This document shows positions 1-10,509 of a stretch of DNA of 64,000 bases, in pieces (positions within the stretch are counted from its first letter, which is position 1; each line of letters opens with the position of its first letter). The stretch is from the NCBI RefSeq assembly GCF_918797505.1, contig NC_092798.1:2307501-2371500 (forward strand), read 5' to 3'. The translations under genes were made by a program, and so were the position numbers. The notes under the pieces were generated by a model. That model made no database searches and was not told where the DNA came from. It saw only the letters and a list, made by a program, of their open reading frames with translations. The stretch comes from Bemisia tabaci (Eukaryota > Arthropoda > Insecta > Hemiptera > Aleyrodidae).

Positions 1-17
1 CCGTTCCTTCCTCGGGC

Positions 18-73
18 GGAACGTGGAACGCGGAACGTGGAACGTGGAACGTGGAACGTGGAACATGGAACGC
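18..73. repeat. 7-bp tandem repeat (GGAACGT)8
   Basis: Eight consecutive units of GGAACGT occur, with variants GGAACGC and GGAACAT. It is a simple minisatellite at the window edge and may extend outside. Confidence 0.9.
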
Positions 74-179
74 GGGGGCGGAAATGAAAAGACGGAGGTG
101 AGGAAAACTCGGGACGCTCCTCGGAAGCCCATTGCGACTCATTGCCTGACTCCTCCGACGTAACCGCTTATCTCAATCT

Positions 180-231
180 CCACGTGAGCCCTGTCTCGCA
201 TACAAGCCCATGCTTCTTGGGGCTCATGTGG
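180..231. repeat. family B-like hairpin (CCACGTGAGCCC ... GGGGCTCATGTGG)
   Basis: Two inverted 12-13 bp arms surround a short loop. The GTGAGCCC/GGGCTCA arms are the same as those in the middle of family B elements. The hairpin recurs at 22659-22710 and inside 48796-48917. Confidence 0.6.
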
Positions 232-356
232 GGGTCAAGATACGTCGATTGGAGCCCGGCGTCGGCGTCGTCGGTATCCCGGATTCTTTCTCGAATACCC
301 ATGTCGAATTTCACCGGCCCCCGTCTCTTAGCAACGCAAACTCCCGCGCTCGCGGA

Positions 357-540
357 ACCCCCCCCCCCCCCTCCCCCACCCCCACGCCTGCCACCCTCGC
401 ATCGCACTATCAACCCTTTATTTTTCTTTCTCCCCGGCCCCGGCGCCCGAGCATGGTGCACGGAAGCCCCGAATTCTGCCGTGGCGTGGAACGACACCGT
501 ATGGAAATTCGAGCGTTGCCGGATTTCCTCCGCACTGAAA
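357..540. other. C-rich tract and non-coding sequence
   Basis: A C run starts at about 358 and is followed by pyrimidine-rich sequence to about 440. Short open frames across it have low-complexity translations and no recognisable domain. Confidence 0.5.
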
Positions 541-954
541 AAAACTTCTCGGCGTTTTTACCACGGTCCGTTGGTACCTTTACCATCTCACTTTTTTTAC
601 CAAGTATTGGTAATTTTACCAAGACAGACTGGTAAGCTGACCTAAAAACCGGTATTTTTACTGGTTTTTTTTTCAGGTAAGAGTACCACTTTTATTGGTA
701 ATCAACTCCCGGTAACTTTGCCATTTTATCTCGGTAATTCTACCACGGTCGATAAAACATATCGGCGTTTTTACCAATAAGGTCCAGTGAAATTACCGAG
801 AAAGTTCAATAATTTTACTGAGATTTCTCGGTAAAATTACCAATTCCATAAATGGTAATTTTACCAAGATTAAACTGGGATCAAATAGAACCCTGAGTTC
901 TTGGTAATTTTACCCTTTTCTTAGTAAATACACCGAGATTTTTTTTTCAGTGCG
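531..954. mobile_element. family F-like MITE with CGCACTGAAAAAAA inverted ends
   Basis: The ends CGCACTGAAAAAAA and TTTTTTTCAGTGCG are exact inverted repeats. The interior is built of many TTGGTAATTTTACC-like words in both orientations, so it can fold extensively. It has no coding capacity and is non-autonomous. Confidence 0.8.
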
Positions 955-984
955 ATAGTATATTTATTATCGAGGAGACTTATG

Positions 985-1148
985 AACATGTTCTCTTGGA
1001 TTTTTCGGATAATTTAGACCTGATTTTCATTGAAATGCTCCCAAATATTTGGAGGGAAAGTATTGATAAATTTCCCTGGAGATTGGTTTTTTTGATAGAG
1101 GGAATTTGGGAGCGTCTGAAGGCTTATACGGGGTTTTGGCGGGTCTCG
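985..1148 (+). mobile_element. diverged right-end fragment of a family A element
   Basis: GGGAGCGTCTGAAGGCTTAT followed by ACGGGGTTTTGGCGGG matches the right end of other family A copies (AACGTCTGAAGGCTCATACG). The left end is missing. Confidence 0.5.
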
Positions 1149-1301
1149 TGAAGCCTGTCGTTAACGTCGTAAAACGTTGTCGTTACTGTGCGGAGTACGT
1201 CGTTTCCTTCGACTTACGAATGCTCCCGCGAGTGATTGTCTTGTCTTGTCTAACGGACACCGGTGCCCTGATTTCACGCCCGCGTTTTCGGCGCCGCGCC
1301 G

Positions 1302-1790
1302 CACAGTGGATCCAGTCAATAGGGGAGATCGGATGAAATTCGGAAACTTTAAACGCTTATAACTCCGTTTATACGGAATTTTGAAGGTCTAAAAGTGGTT
1401 CCACTGGTTTTCTCATGAAATTTTCTTTCAGAATCACCCCTTAAAATATAAAAGGTTACGAATTAAACATCAAAATTTACAGTTTCAGTCAAAAATTTCA
1501 TGTCCGACCTTTCTGATTGGCTCGATCAATTTTGCGTCGCGCCGTTGCCGTTGCCGCACAAAGGATCGGGTCAATGAGAGAGGTCGGCCGTGAAATATTT
1601 GACTATAACTGCAAATTCTCCTGTTTATTTCGTCACATTTTAAATTTCAAGGGGTGCTTTTGGAAGAAAATGTTACGAAAAAACCTATGAGATTATTTGT
1701 AGAACCTTAAATTTTTGTAAAAACGGAGTTACAAGCGTTTGAAGTTTCCAAATTTTGTCCGGCTTCTCCTATTGACTCGGTCCACTGTGT
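1302..1790. mobile_element. family G head-to-head dimer, about 490-bp foldback
   Basis: The two halves are inverted copies of a 230-bp unit. The outer ends are CACAGTGGA and TCCACTGTG. Each arm carries a segment like TTATAACTCCGTTT and a CATCAAAATTTACAG-like block. The centre near 1545 contains GTTGCCGTTGCCG. Single units occur at 35947-36173 and 57641-57858. Confidence 0.85.
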
Positions 1791-1918
1791 ACCGCTCCGA
1801 ACAGGCGAAATTATCAATTTTGTGATGAAGTTTGAGACGAGGTGACCGCGATTTAGAAGCCGTAGATTTTTAAAAGGGAACTGCGAAGAATGGATGGAAG
1901 TCAACATGAGAGACAAAC

Positions 1919-2088
1919 ACGTGGCGTGCTTTGCCATATGTCGGTTGATCTATCATTCTGAACCTATGGAAAAGGATCGATGGACGGGGTGCTCGCAACG
2001 AACGCTTCAATAGTCGATTCTTTGTGACAGCTTCAAATGGGAAAATATCGATAATCTATCATTAACGCCTCGCCACAGATTAGAGAGT
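1919..2088 (+). mobile_element. family D hAT-like MITE, diverged copy
   Basis: It shares ACCTATGGAAAAGGATCGAT and GGGAAAATATCGATAATC with copies at 15191, 24181 and 47404. Its terminal CAGTGGCG/CGCCACTG ends are mutated here. Confidence 0.75.
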
Positions 2089-2149
2089 AACAACATTAAG
2101 TTTTAAGAAACATACCTTTGTAGAATATATTTAGTTCATCATTTTCCCC

Positions 2150-2387
2150 TCAGTCTATAAAAAGACCCCCTTTCAACCAATAGGATCGCTCCATTTTCCT
2201 TTGGTCTCTTTGTCTATAATTTTGTCTAAAAACTTCAATAATTAGCCCGAAGAGTATTCAGCTCCCTTAGTCTATAAGAAACCACCCATTTTGACCATTA
2301 GGGTCGCTTCATTTTTCTTTTGTCTTCTTTGTCTACAGCTGTGTCTAACAATGTCAATAATCAGCCTACAGAGGACTGAGCTCTCCA
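2150..2387 (+). repeat. 119-bp direct tandem duplication
   Basis: Units at 2150-2268 and 2269-2387 align along their whole length (AGTCTATAARAAA, RGGTCGCTYCATTTT, TTTGTCTA, CAATAATYAGCC) with roughly a quarter of positions different. No reading frame is conserved between them. Confidence 0.8.
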
Positions 2388-2949
2388 AGTTTTCGCTTTC
2401 AGACGAGTTAAATTACCCTTCGAAACTTTCATAAACATTGGGCGCCCAACAGTTCTTGCAATTGCCGCGGCGCGCCCTGAGCGACTGCTGCCATTCAAAA
2501 CTCCTTCAGTTTGGGGCGTATGCAATTTGCTCTCCGGAGAGTTAAAATAGTTGCTTGTTGCGGTTCAATGCTGTTGAACGGGTGTAAATGAAGGAGTCGG
2601 GCAAAACAGTACTGAGCTACCTTTTCTTCACAATTGAACCAAAATTTATCTTTGAAATGAGACGTAAAATAGTTTTAGAGGAAACGTAGAACAAACGTCA
2701 TCACATCTTGGTAAAATTCACCCGAATACCTCATTAATTTTGTAACGTAGTATTCTTGATGAGGTTTTGGTAAGATTAAGCATTATTTTGCTGCGATTTT
2801 TTCAAATGTATTTAATTCATACCAAAAAAATACTCCGTGAACATCGTGAAGATGGATCAAGCTGATTGATTTGTGGCTCGAGTCAAATCAGCCTCCAACT
2901 TATTGGTGAGCAAAGTAATTTAGATTCGATTAGAGTAATTTCAGATTCA
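2388..2949. other. unassigned non-coding stretch
   Basis: No repeat family used elsewhere in the window and no convincing exon was seen. It includes a short GC-rich part near 2450-2480. Confidence 0.4.
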
Positions 2950-3170
2950 AATAGACCAGTAGACAATGTACGATTCAAGCATTCTGACACATGTTCCTCA
3001 ACCAAAATTTTACACAAAACACGATTCGCGTAACGAAAATTACTCAAATCAACTCCTAACTGAGATATTAACATTTTCAGTTTACATTGGATACGGGAAA
3101 TTTGAATTTCGCGTTCACAATTAATTAAGTATTTGCATCTCAATTTTTCACTAGACGAGGTAAACGTAGA
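2950..3170 (+). mobile_element. family N single arm
   Basis: TAGACAATGTACGATTCAAG, CACATGTTCCTCAACC and AACTCCTAACTGAGATATTA align with the left arm of the foldback at 34836-35378. Only one arm is present. Confidence 0.65.
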
Positions 3171-3799
3171 GTACTACATCATATATTTTATCTTAAAAAT
3201 GTCTCTGTGAGAAAGAGTCATGCAACGAGTAATTCGGAAATCAACTGCTGAGCAAGATTTTAATGCATGCATTCAAAACTGATCAATTAGGATATAAATC
3301 ACACAAATGATGCTGTTAACATTCTATATTTTTAATCATGAATGCGGAATGTATTGAACGTAAAACTTTTGAGAGGAAGCGCGTAAAGGAATGTTTAAGT
3401 TCGTATTTTGTCTAGTGCTCGATTCAGGACACCCTGTATATTTTATCGGAGAGCTGACTCGCTCAGGTCCATAAATTTCGCTGCGATTTCATTTTGAATT
3501 CAGCTCCGCATGCCGGGTTCTCCGAAAATTAAAATCGATTAAATCTGCGCATTCTCGCGATAGAATTTCATTATAAGACGCTGCCGCCAAAATTACGCGC
3601 GTCTTCAGAAAGCAACCATCGCCGTGCTGAGAAGTCGTCGTTTTTCCGTCCGTTTGAGAGAACGTAGCTACGTTTCAATGCTGACAAATTTCCCCAAAAA
3701 TTGCTTTTTTACCAGGAAAATCTTGGGCATTTGTAACTGAAAATTTCCTCGCATTTTCTACTGAACACTTACAAATATCAGACAAATTTTATACAAGAA
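3171..3799. other. unassigned non-coding stretch with an ACACCCTGTATA motif
   Basis: The motif GGACACCCTGTATATTTT at about 3426 resembles ends of several animal transposons, but no partner end was found. No exon is supported. Confidence 0.35.
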
Positions 3800-4133
3800 T
3801 AGAGAATGTGTAGGTGTCTAAAATGTGATGAATTTCGTGTTTAAGTGGAAACTACTGAGTAAACTGAACACGAAGATACCCTTGGTTCATAAATTGAGCA
3901 ATTATTAGAGAAGACATGACAAAATGATCTAATCTGCTAAAATATGTGACATGTGTGTTTAAATAGGAAATGCCGCCAGAAGACGTCACTAGGCGGTGCA
4001 GTTTCTCACTTTTAAAAGTATTTTTATACTATTTCTCATATCAGAAAAAAATTATAAAAAATACCATGAAATCAGCTCTTTAAGTACTTTCAGCTGAAGC
4101 GATAAAAATTTTGCATGGAAATTCTCCATTGCA
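3800..4133 (+). repeat. family L dispersed repeat, copy 1
   Basis: It aligns in the same orientation with 36835-37155 (for example TAATCTGCTAAAATA, AAATGCCGCCAGA, TTTCTCACTTTTAAA, AAAAATTATRAAAAATAC). There is no conserved reading frame. Terminal repeats are not evident. Confidence 0.75.
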
Positions 4134-4251
4134 CAAATACATTCTTGTATAAAATTACATTGTTTGAGTAAATTTTACAACTACGAATTGCAGTTACGTT
4201 CCTACGTCTAGGAGACGACGAAGTGAGAGGAAAGTATTACTGAGGAGAGTA

Positions 4252-4504
4252 CTGGCATGCTAAGGAAAAACGTCATTTGAACATTCAGGAGTTGCCAAAT
4301 TTCCCTTCATAAAACATGTCTTTCTGCCGACATTCATGCATATTTTTCCTCGAAATTTTCAGATATTTTAGATTAAATTGCGTGCAAAATTGTCTAAAAA
4401 TTTTGGAAAATAATATTCAGAATTTTCCCAGTAAATTTGGTTCTTATCGGAGGACACTTGTCAACGTCTGAAGGTTCATACAGCGTTCTTTCTTAGCAAG
4501 GCAG
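4252..4504 (+). mobile_element. family A MITE
   Basis: The left end CTGGCATGCTAAGGAAAAAC and right end TTCTTTCTTAGCAAGGCAG are inverted. The interior has the family's TTTTCAGATATTTTAGATTA block. The left end carries CATTCAGGAGTTGCC and the right end AACGTCTGAAGGTTCATAC, which fixes its orientation. Confidence 0.85.
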
Positions 4505-4699
4505 AGTAGAAAGTATTTACTTGAAATCCGACGGCATGGCGTAATGAGGCGCGGGTATCTCCTTCCACCCGACTGCAAGTCAAGTTACGTCGTTGTTCAT
4601 GTTCGGCTGAGGGGCCCTGACGATCTTATTCCGCCACGGCTGGTGATAAAAAGAAAATTGATTCTACTCGGTACCTAATGTCTGATTCTTTTCCCCCAA

Positions 4700-5027
4700 T
4701 ACCCCCCCCCCCCCTTCCACGAGTTTCCAGAGTGCAGACTCGAACGCTCGAACATACTTATATTTTATCTCGTAAGCGGCGACTACATTTTAGAGCGCTG
4801 AAAACCTGAGCTCACGGGCGTTTTTCTGGTTTATGGCGTTCCAATGCTTTTACGGTAAAGGCCGTTTTTATGTGGGAACCGCTCAAATTGGGTCTTTCGC
4901 CGTTGGAATTGCGGGTGGTTGCCTAGTTTAAGGCAGGGTGGCGAAGTTTCATGAAATTTCTCTTGAAATATTTCCAAAAATTTCAGGAATCTATGAAATG
5001 TATTAAAAAAATATATTTCGATGCCCA
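4700..5027. other. C tract and unassigned sequence
   Basis: A long C run begins at about 4701. The rest has no family match and no exon. Confidence 0.4.
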
Positions 5028-5244
5028 AAGTGCAAAGCCACGTATCTCTATCGCGGTGATTCAAAATTTCCTCTCGCATTCAACTATTTTGATGTAAGCT
5101 CGAAATCAGAATATTCTACTGACAGAGAAGAAAAATCAAGGGAGTTTGCAAGAAATTATGTCGATTGTTCTCCCCGCCAATAAAAAAACTAAAGTATGAC
5201 AGGAAGTCTGCAATATCGCAAACGGTGATGCGTGGTTTTGCACT
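5028..5244. mobile_element. family C MITE
   Basis: Inverted ends GTGCAAAGCCACGTATCTC and GATGCGTGGTTTTGCAC enclose GAGAAGAAAAATCA and TATGACAGGAAGTCTGCAAT, as in five other copies. Confidence 0.85.
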
Positions 5245-5660
5245 ATGTCCGTAAAAATTAAGAATTGGGTTTCTTGAATTTAAGTGAGGGTTGACCGGTT
5301 GCATACATAGCCCCTGAAATATGCTTTTCAAAAATGTCATAAATTTCACAGGCCCGTGAAATTCAGAAATATTTCATACAAATTTCCAATGTTTCTCGTC
5401 TCCCTGATGATTCATGGCGCCCTGGTTTAAGGGTACGAATAATCGACTTTTCTTTGATTAAAATAAAATTCAGATTTCTGTACATGAAAAAAACCCCTGA
5501 ATTTAAATTAAAGAAAATACAATTTTACGAACCTCCTTTTTCCCACTCTGAAAAAACTTTCCGTAAGTTGAGGTGTAAAATGGACTTATTTGAGGAGAAA
5601 GGAAGTGAGCCGCAATCAGAGAAGAAGGGAGAGGAAAAGATGCCTATTTTAGAGGCTTAG

Positions 5661-5886
5661 AGACCAAGGCGCACGAGTGCAATTTTTGAAAAAATTAAGA
5701 TATTCATGAACTCAACAAAAACTAGTTTAAAATTGTATTCTGTGAAGAATTCAAAACTGAAATCCAACTTCAAAGCATCAAAATGTGAGTTTAAACTTCC
5801 TTTCTGCTATAAGGCTTCATGTAATTTTGAAACTTTTAACACGTACTTCTTAAAATACCAAAAACTGCCCTTATGCGCCTTGTCCT
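5661..5886. mobile_element. family M MITE, copy 1
   Basis: The ends AGACCAAGGCGCA and TGCGCCTTGTCCT are inverted. The interior aligns with 55191-55420 (AAGATATTCATGAACTCA, AAAGCATCAAA, GTAATTTTGAAAC). Confidence 0.85.
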
Positions 5887-6752
5887 CGATGCCCCTCATT
5901 TGCAGTTTTATCCCTCCATGGAATTCAATGCAAAAGATAAGGTTCAACACACTTTTCCTCAGTAGAAATAGTTTATTTGACTTTGAATTTTCGAGAGGGG
6001 AAAATATCCGGCGAGTTAAAATACTCCTTCAAATATACTCCTAGCTCATTCTGTTTCCCAGGATGCCGCTGTACGAGCACACCACAGAATGGAAATAATT
6101 TGCCTCAACCGCTTATTTTCTCCGAGGTGAAAGAGAAACGCACTTGGGAATATCCTATAATTCGTCTTTATCCTCGCCGATAATTCTCACGAATTTCACG
6201 GAAATGTTAATTACAACCTCCCGTAAAAAAAAACACGGCAGAAAAGATGGATTGTGACAGCGAGTATTTTAAATTAACCCATTGATTTTATCATCAGTTT
6301 CGATTCCTGAGCTGCCACTTGTATCCGTGAATAATTTAAGCGTTTCAAAAGATAAGCCCTTCGTTTCAGGAAATCTGGCAAAGGAACCTCAATCTAATTT
6401 GTATATCAAAGCCGCATAATTAAGGCTGGCATTTAGTCCTTGGAGCCGGGTTCCAACCCCATCGCCAAAGCGAAAGTTACCTCTTTGGTTATGGGATATC
6501 CTATCTCTATCGAGTATCAGTATACATTATCCGTGCCCCCTCAACGCTGAGAATTAATTTCGTGATCTGAGAAACTAAGGGTGGGGGTTTTTGCCTGCTC
6601 TTAAGGTCAAATTGTAAGGCTTGCTTTTAACTCGCATAGTAATTGAATTCAGGCAAAACTTAGGGACTCCCCCCCCCCCCCCCGCCGCCGCTTTGCGTCT
6701 CTCATATATAAGAAAAATCTGTTATTTGTATTAATCCAAAAAAATCTGACTT
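5887..6752. other. unassigned non-coding stretch
   Basis: It contains a C tract at about 6669-6684 and no assignable repeat or exon. Confidence 0.4.
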
Positions 6753-6957
6753 CACAACGAGAAAAAAGATTGGTAGAATTTACCATTCCTTCACGCTGTG
6801 TTAATGGTAACTTAATGGTAACTTCAAGTCGATTCTACCAGAGGAATGGTTATACCTGTACCAGTATATAGTAATATTTACCTCTCTTCTGGCCGAATTG
6901 ACTCTGAATTGACGCTGTGTGAAATGGTAAATTCTACCAATCTATTTTCTCGGTGTA
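6753..6957. mobile_element. family F MITE
   Basis: Ends ACAACGAGAAAA and TTTTCTCGGTGTA enclose TTGGTAGAATTTACCATTCC and its inverted partner ATGGTAAATTCTACCAATCT. CACGCTGTGT blocks match the copy at 28811-29048. Confidence 0.8.
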
Positions 6958-7148
6958 CTACATTATGAATCATATTATTCGAATCACTTCCCCCTTTTAT
7001 GGAATTTTCAAACCATGTTTTGATTTGGTATCCATCTTGAACATACAACGTAAAGTTGCTCGTGGTTGAATGTGGCAACAGTGGTCACGGGGCTACGAGG
7101 ACAGATCTCGCGGAACTTGCACACCCACGCGATACAAACCAAGGCGCA

Positions 7149-7206
7149 CACGCGCAACTATTTCAACGCGAGAGACTTGAGTAGTATCATTTCTAAATGA
7201 AGGCGT
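7149..7206 (+). repeat. family J core
   Basis: The segment runs GCGCAACTATTTCAACGCGA, AGTATCATTTCTAAATGAAG, GCG. The same order of blocks recurs at 21313, 40410, 49173 and 55914, and inverted at 10919. Confidence 0.7.
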
Positions 7207-8644
7207 TTTTAAATCCGGTGGCTGTCTCAACAATTCGACGGAACAAACGGTTGTATAGATATGAACATAGCTTAAGGCCTGTGATAGTGTGGTAGCATCT
7301 CATTCTGTTGCGATCTTGGGACCCCATACCTCCCTATCGTTTCAGCGGCCCGATTCTTGAGTCTATATCGATACGACAAGACAAGACGTAGCCTTATCTT
7401 AGCCAGGGAGTTTATCGCATTTCGATATCTTTTCTTGCTACTTTAAACTTTCAAAAATCGGGCTGCAGGCAAGAGACGTGGAATTTTTGGTGTGCCGCTA
7501 AATACATCCATTTTTTTCAGAATGCAGGACATTCACCCAGCTCGAGAAAATGTCTCAATGGTAAAACTGAACACGTACTGGATACTAGAAAAACGCGTGC
7601 TTTGATTGCAGTGATTCAATATTTCTGCTGATTTTTCATTTTTCCGAACATTTTTATTTCTCGTTTCATGAAAAATATTTTTAAATTTAATATCTTGCAG
7701 TTTTAATGCAGATTCAATCGTCTGTTTGCTCAATTTTCACGAAAAAAACTCACAACATAAAACTCGCGGACTCATGGTGGAAATTTGTTTATAATATTTT
7801 CATGATTCTTGCCTTGTGTTGCCTCGCGTCTGGTAGCACGATCACATAAAGATTCTCTCGCTGAATTTATAATGTATTTCTGTCTAATATATCGAGTTCT
7901 GAAAAAATAAATTCTTTAACTGAATTGTTTCCTCCAAAGCAAACCAACCACACGCTCCTTCTAAAGTATCTTTCAAATTGTTTTGTGCGTCAGACTTCTT
8001 TCGAAAAATGTCAGGCAATCACGCCTCATCATTTTTAAAAATAAATAACATAAACAGCAATAAGGCAACACTTTACTTTCGCAAGTCATTTATTGTAGAG
8101 TTCGAAGTCAATCTAAATGAGCATTCGCTAACGAACTTCCGCGAAACACCTGCAGATACTGAAATGGCTCGACTCCAAGAATTGAAAATTCACAGACGAG
8201 AGGAAAAGAAATAAAATGGAAGAGATCGAGTTAGTTAGTCTTAGTTCCTTGATAGAAGAGGAACGAAATGGAGTTAAGAAATTAATTAAGAAACACACAT
8301 AGTGTCACAGTGAAGTGAAATAAGAGAAGCGTTAAGCTTTCAGAAAAAACAAACTTCAAGAAACGGATTCAAATTTCTGTTCCCTTTAATTAGCTTCTCT
8401 TTCTGTGTCTGGCATGTGCTCGCAGTCGCGCTTCAGAACATCGTTTGTGGATTTATTCATATTCAAATATTTGATTCAAGATGCGTATTATGAATCAAAG
8501 TTTTATGAATAAAATATGCGGGCGCATTGGCGCATTTATCACGCACCCATTCCACACTGAACTATGTTTCCGATTAGGCAAAACCTCCGGTTAAATGGAC
8601 GTACTGACGCTGACCTACCCACATAGTTCCTTTTAGCATACATA
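7207..8644. other. unassigned non-coding stretch
   Basis: It is AT-rich with many stops in all frames. No family match and no exon with coding character were seen. Confidence 0.4.
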
Positions 8645-8874
8645 CACTGGAAAAAAAAAAAACACATTGAATCTTGAGTCCAGACGCTTGAAAACATTGA
8701 CAAGAAAAAGGACTCTTGATTCAATCAGATTTAAGCTTAAATCAAAAGGAAATCCGCTCAAATTAAGAGGTTTGGTTCTTGATTTAAGCTTAAATCTGAT
8801 TGAATCAAGTATTTTTTCTTGTCGATGTTTTTAAGCGCCTGGACTCTAGATCCAATGTGTTTTCTTTCCTAGTG
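8645..8874. mobile_element. family E palindromic MITE, copy 1
   Basis: Ends CACTGGAAAAAAAAAAAAC and TTCTTTCCTAGTG are inverted. GATTTAAGCTTAAATC occurs in both arms, and the whole interior is nearly palindromic. The second copy is at 48145-48413. Confidence 0.85.
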
Positions 8875-8890
8875 CATTCATAGCACAAAT

Positions 8891-9011
8891 GGACGTATTT
8901 CTGTCAAACGGAATTATATGCATTATGACGTGAGCCCTGTTATGCATATATTCCAATGGGTCTCGGGGATCATGTCTGAATGCACATAGTTCCGTTTGAT
9001 GAAATACGTCC
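8891..9011. mobile_element. family B MITE
   Basis: It begins GGACGTATTTCTGTCAAACG, ends CGTTTGATGAAATACGTCC, and has GTGAGCCCTGTTATGCATAT in the middle. It lies 16 bp from the family E element. Confidence 0.85.
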
Positions 9012-9430
9012 AAATCTCCTTCATCGTATTGAGGAAAAACATCGTATGAGCATTCGAATAAAAATAAAAAGTCTGCTACTATGATATGTATTTTTATGAA
9101 AAGTTATGGATGGGTGACTAGACAAAATCTGAATTGGAAGAAAGCGTCACATACGTTCTCCTCGAAATTCTGCATAAAAAATTATTCACAGAACGTTAAG
9201 TTCGGAATTCAACTGCTGAACGAGATATAACAAGTATTTTTAGTTTAAATTTAAAGTTTAAATTTCGAAGAAAACTCATGAAATATTCATGCAGAATATT
9301 TTTATTGCACGGGAATAAATTTAACATCTGGATGATTACTGTGCGCTTTTCCTGTTCACGGCTGAATGGGTAATAATCATACATTCCCTGAGGATGGTTC
9401 AGTATCTCCCTCTCCAAGGACGGACCACAC

Positions 9431-9669
9431 CGCCATGCTAAGGAAAAACGCCGTATGAACATTCGAGAGTTGCCAAATTTCCCGTGATAAAACATATATT
9501 TTTGACGACATTTGCATATTTTGCCTTGACATTTCCAGATATTACAGATTAAATTGCGTAAAAAAAATGTCGGAGAAATTTTCACGATTTTCCAAGGGAA
9601 TCCGGTTTTTATTGAAAGGAACTTGGCAACGTCTGAAGGCTCATACGGCGTTTTCCCCTTAGCTGGCAG
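9431..9669 (+). mobile_element. family A MITE
   Basis: The left end is GCCATGCTAAGGAAAAACGC with CATTCGAGAGTTGCC; the right end is CGTCTGAAGGCTCATACGGC then TTAGCTGGCAG. An open frame crosses it, but the frame only reflects the repeat. Confidence 0.85.
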
Positions 9670-10509
9670 CGCATATCCGCGTATCAAGTTTGAATGCGGC
9701 TTCCTTACCTAATTCTCGATTGAAGTCGGGCATAAGTGAGGCCAGTGTAAACAGGAATTACTAAGGAGCGACGGCATGAAATGCCACAAGGCTAAGTAAA
9801 GCGCAGCAGATATCGTCGGTGAGTAAATTTCATGTTAAGTCTAAGAAAATGCCTCGCTGTTTATCTTGCCTCGCGTCACGCCACAATCCTCCCTCCATTT
9901 CCGGAGAAAATCGCGTATAGTCAGCGAAGATCTATGATGCACTTACGCGGTTTCTGCTGAGTGGGGCGAATCTGAGCACTAATTTCGTGCTTGGATTGCA
10001 GTGAAAGATGTACTGTAGCGTACCTTATTAACTCCCCTTCTCCCTCGCAGCCCTGCGGTTAATTCCTCCGAACTTTTTGTCGGCCTGGAATAAATATTCA
10101 TTTCCAAGTTTTCCGGATGAGTTTCATATTTATATGAATAATTCCGATGCTCCATTTTGATATTCTCGACGCACTGACGTGTCTAGACTGACCTTATCTC
10201 TCCCGGAAAAAAACCAAGGATAGACAGATCCAGACACTTCAAACGGGGGGCGGAAGGGGGTCCGGGGTTTTCCCCCGGACATTTTTCAAATTTTATAGCA
10301 TATAATACACAGTCTGAGCCAATTTTGTAATGAATAATTAACGAATTTGAGAATCCTCTCTTCTCCTCTCCTCTCTTCTTATACTCTTTCCTTCCTCTCT
10401 TCCTTCTTTTTCAGAAGGGTAAACGTACGCCCCCCCCCCCCCCCGGATTCCTAAAAATTTCCGCCTATAAAACGAGGCCGCTGAATCACAAGGTTCCCGT
10501 GGGCTTCCA
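9670..10509. other. non-coding stretch with pyrimidine and C tracts
   Basis: A CT-rich run at about 10352-10412 and a C tract at about 10430-10444 resemble the right half of the foldback at 42367-42849. No exon is seen. Confidence 0.45.

Noticed and set aside
9196..9687. 163-codon frame, minus strand
   Set aside because: It runs through a family A MITE and adjoining repeat sequence; other copies do not keep the frame.
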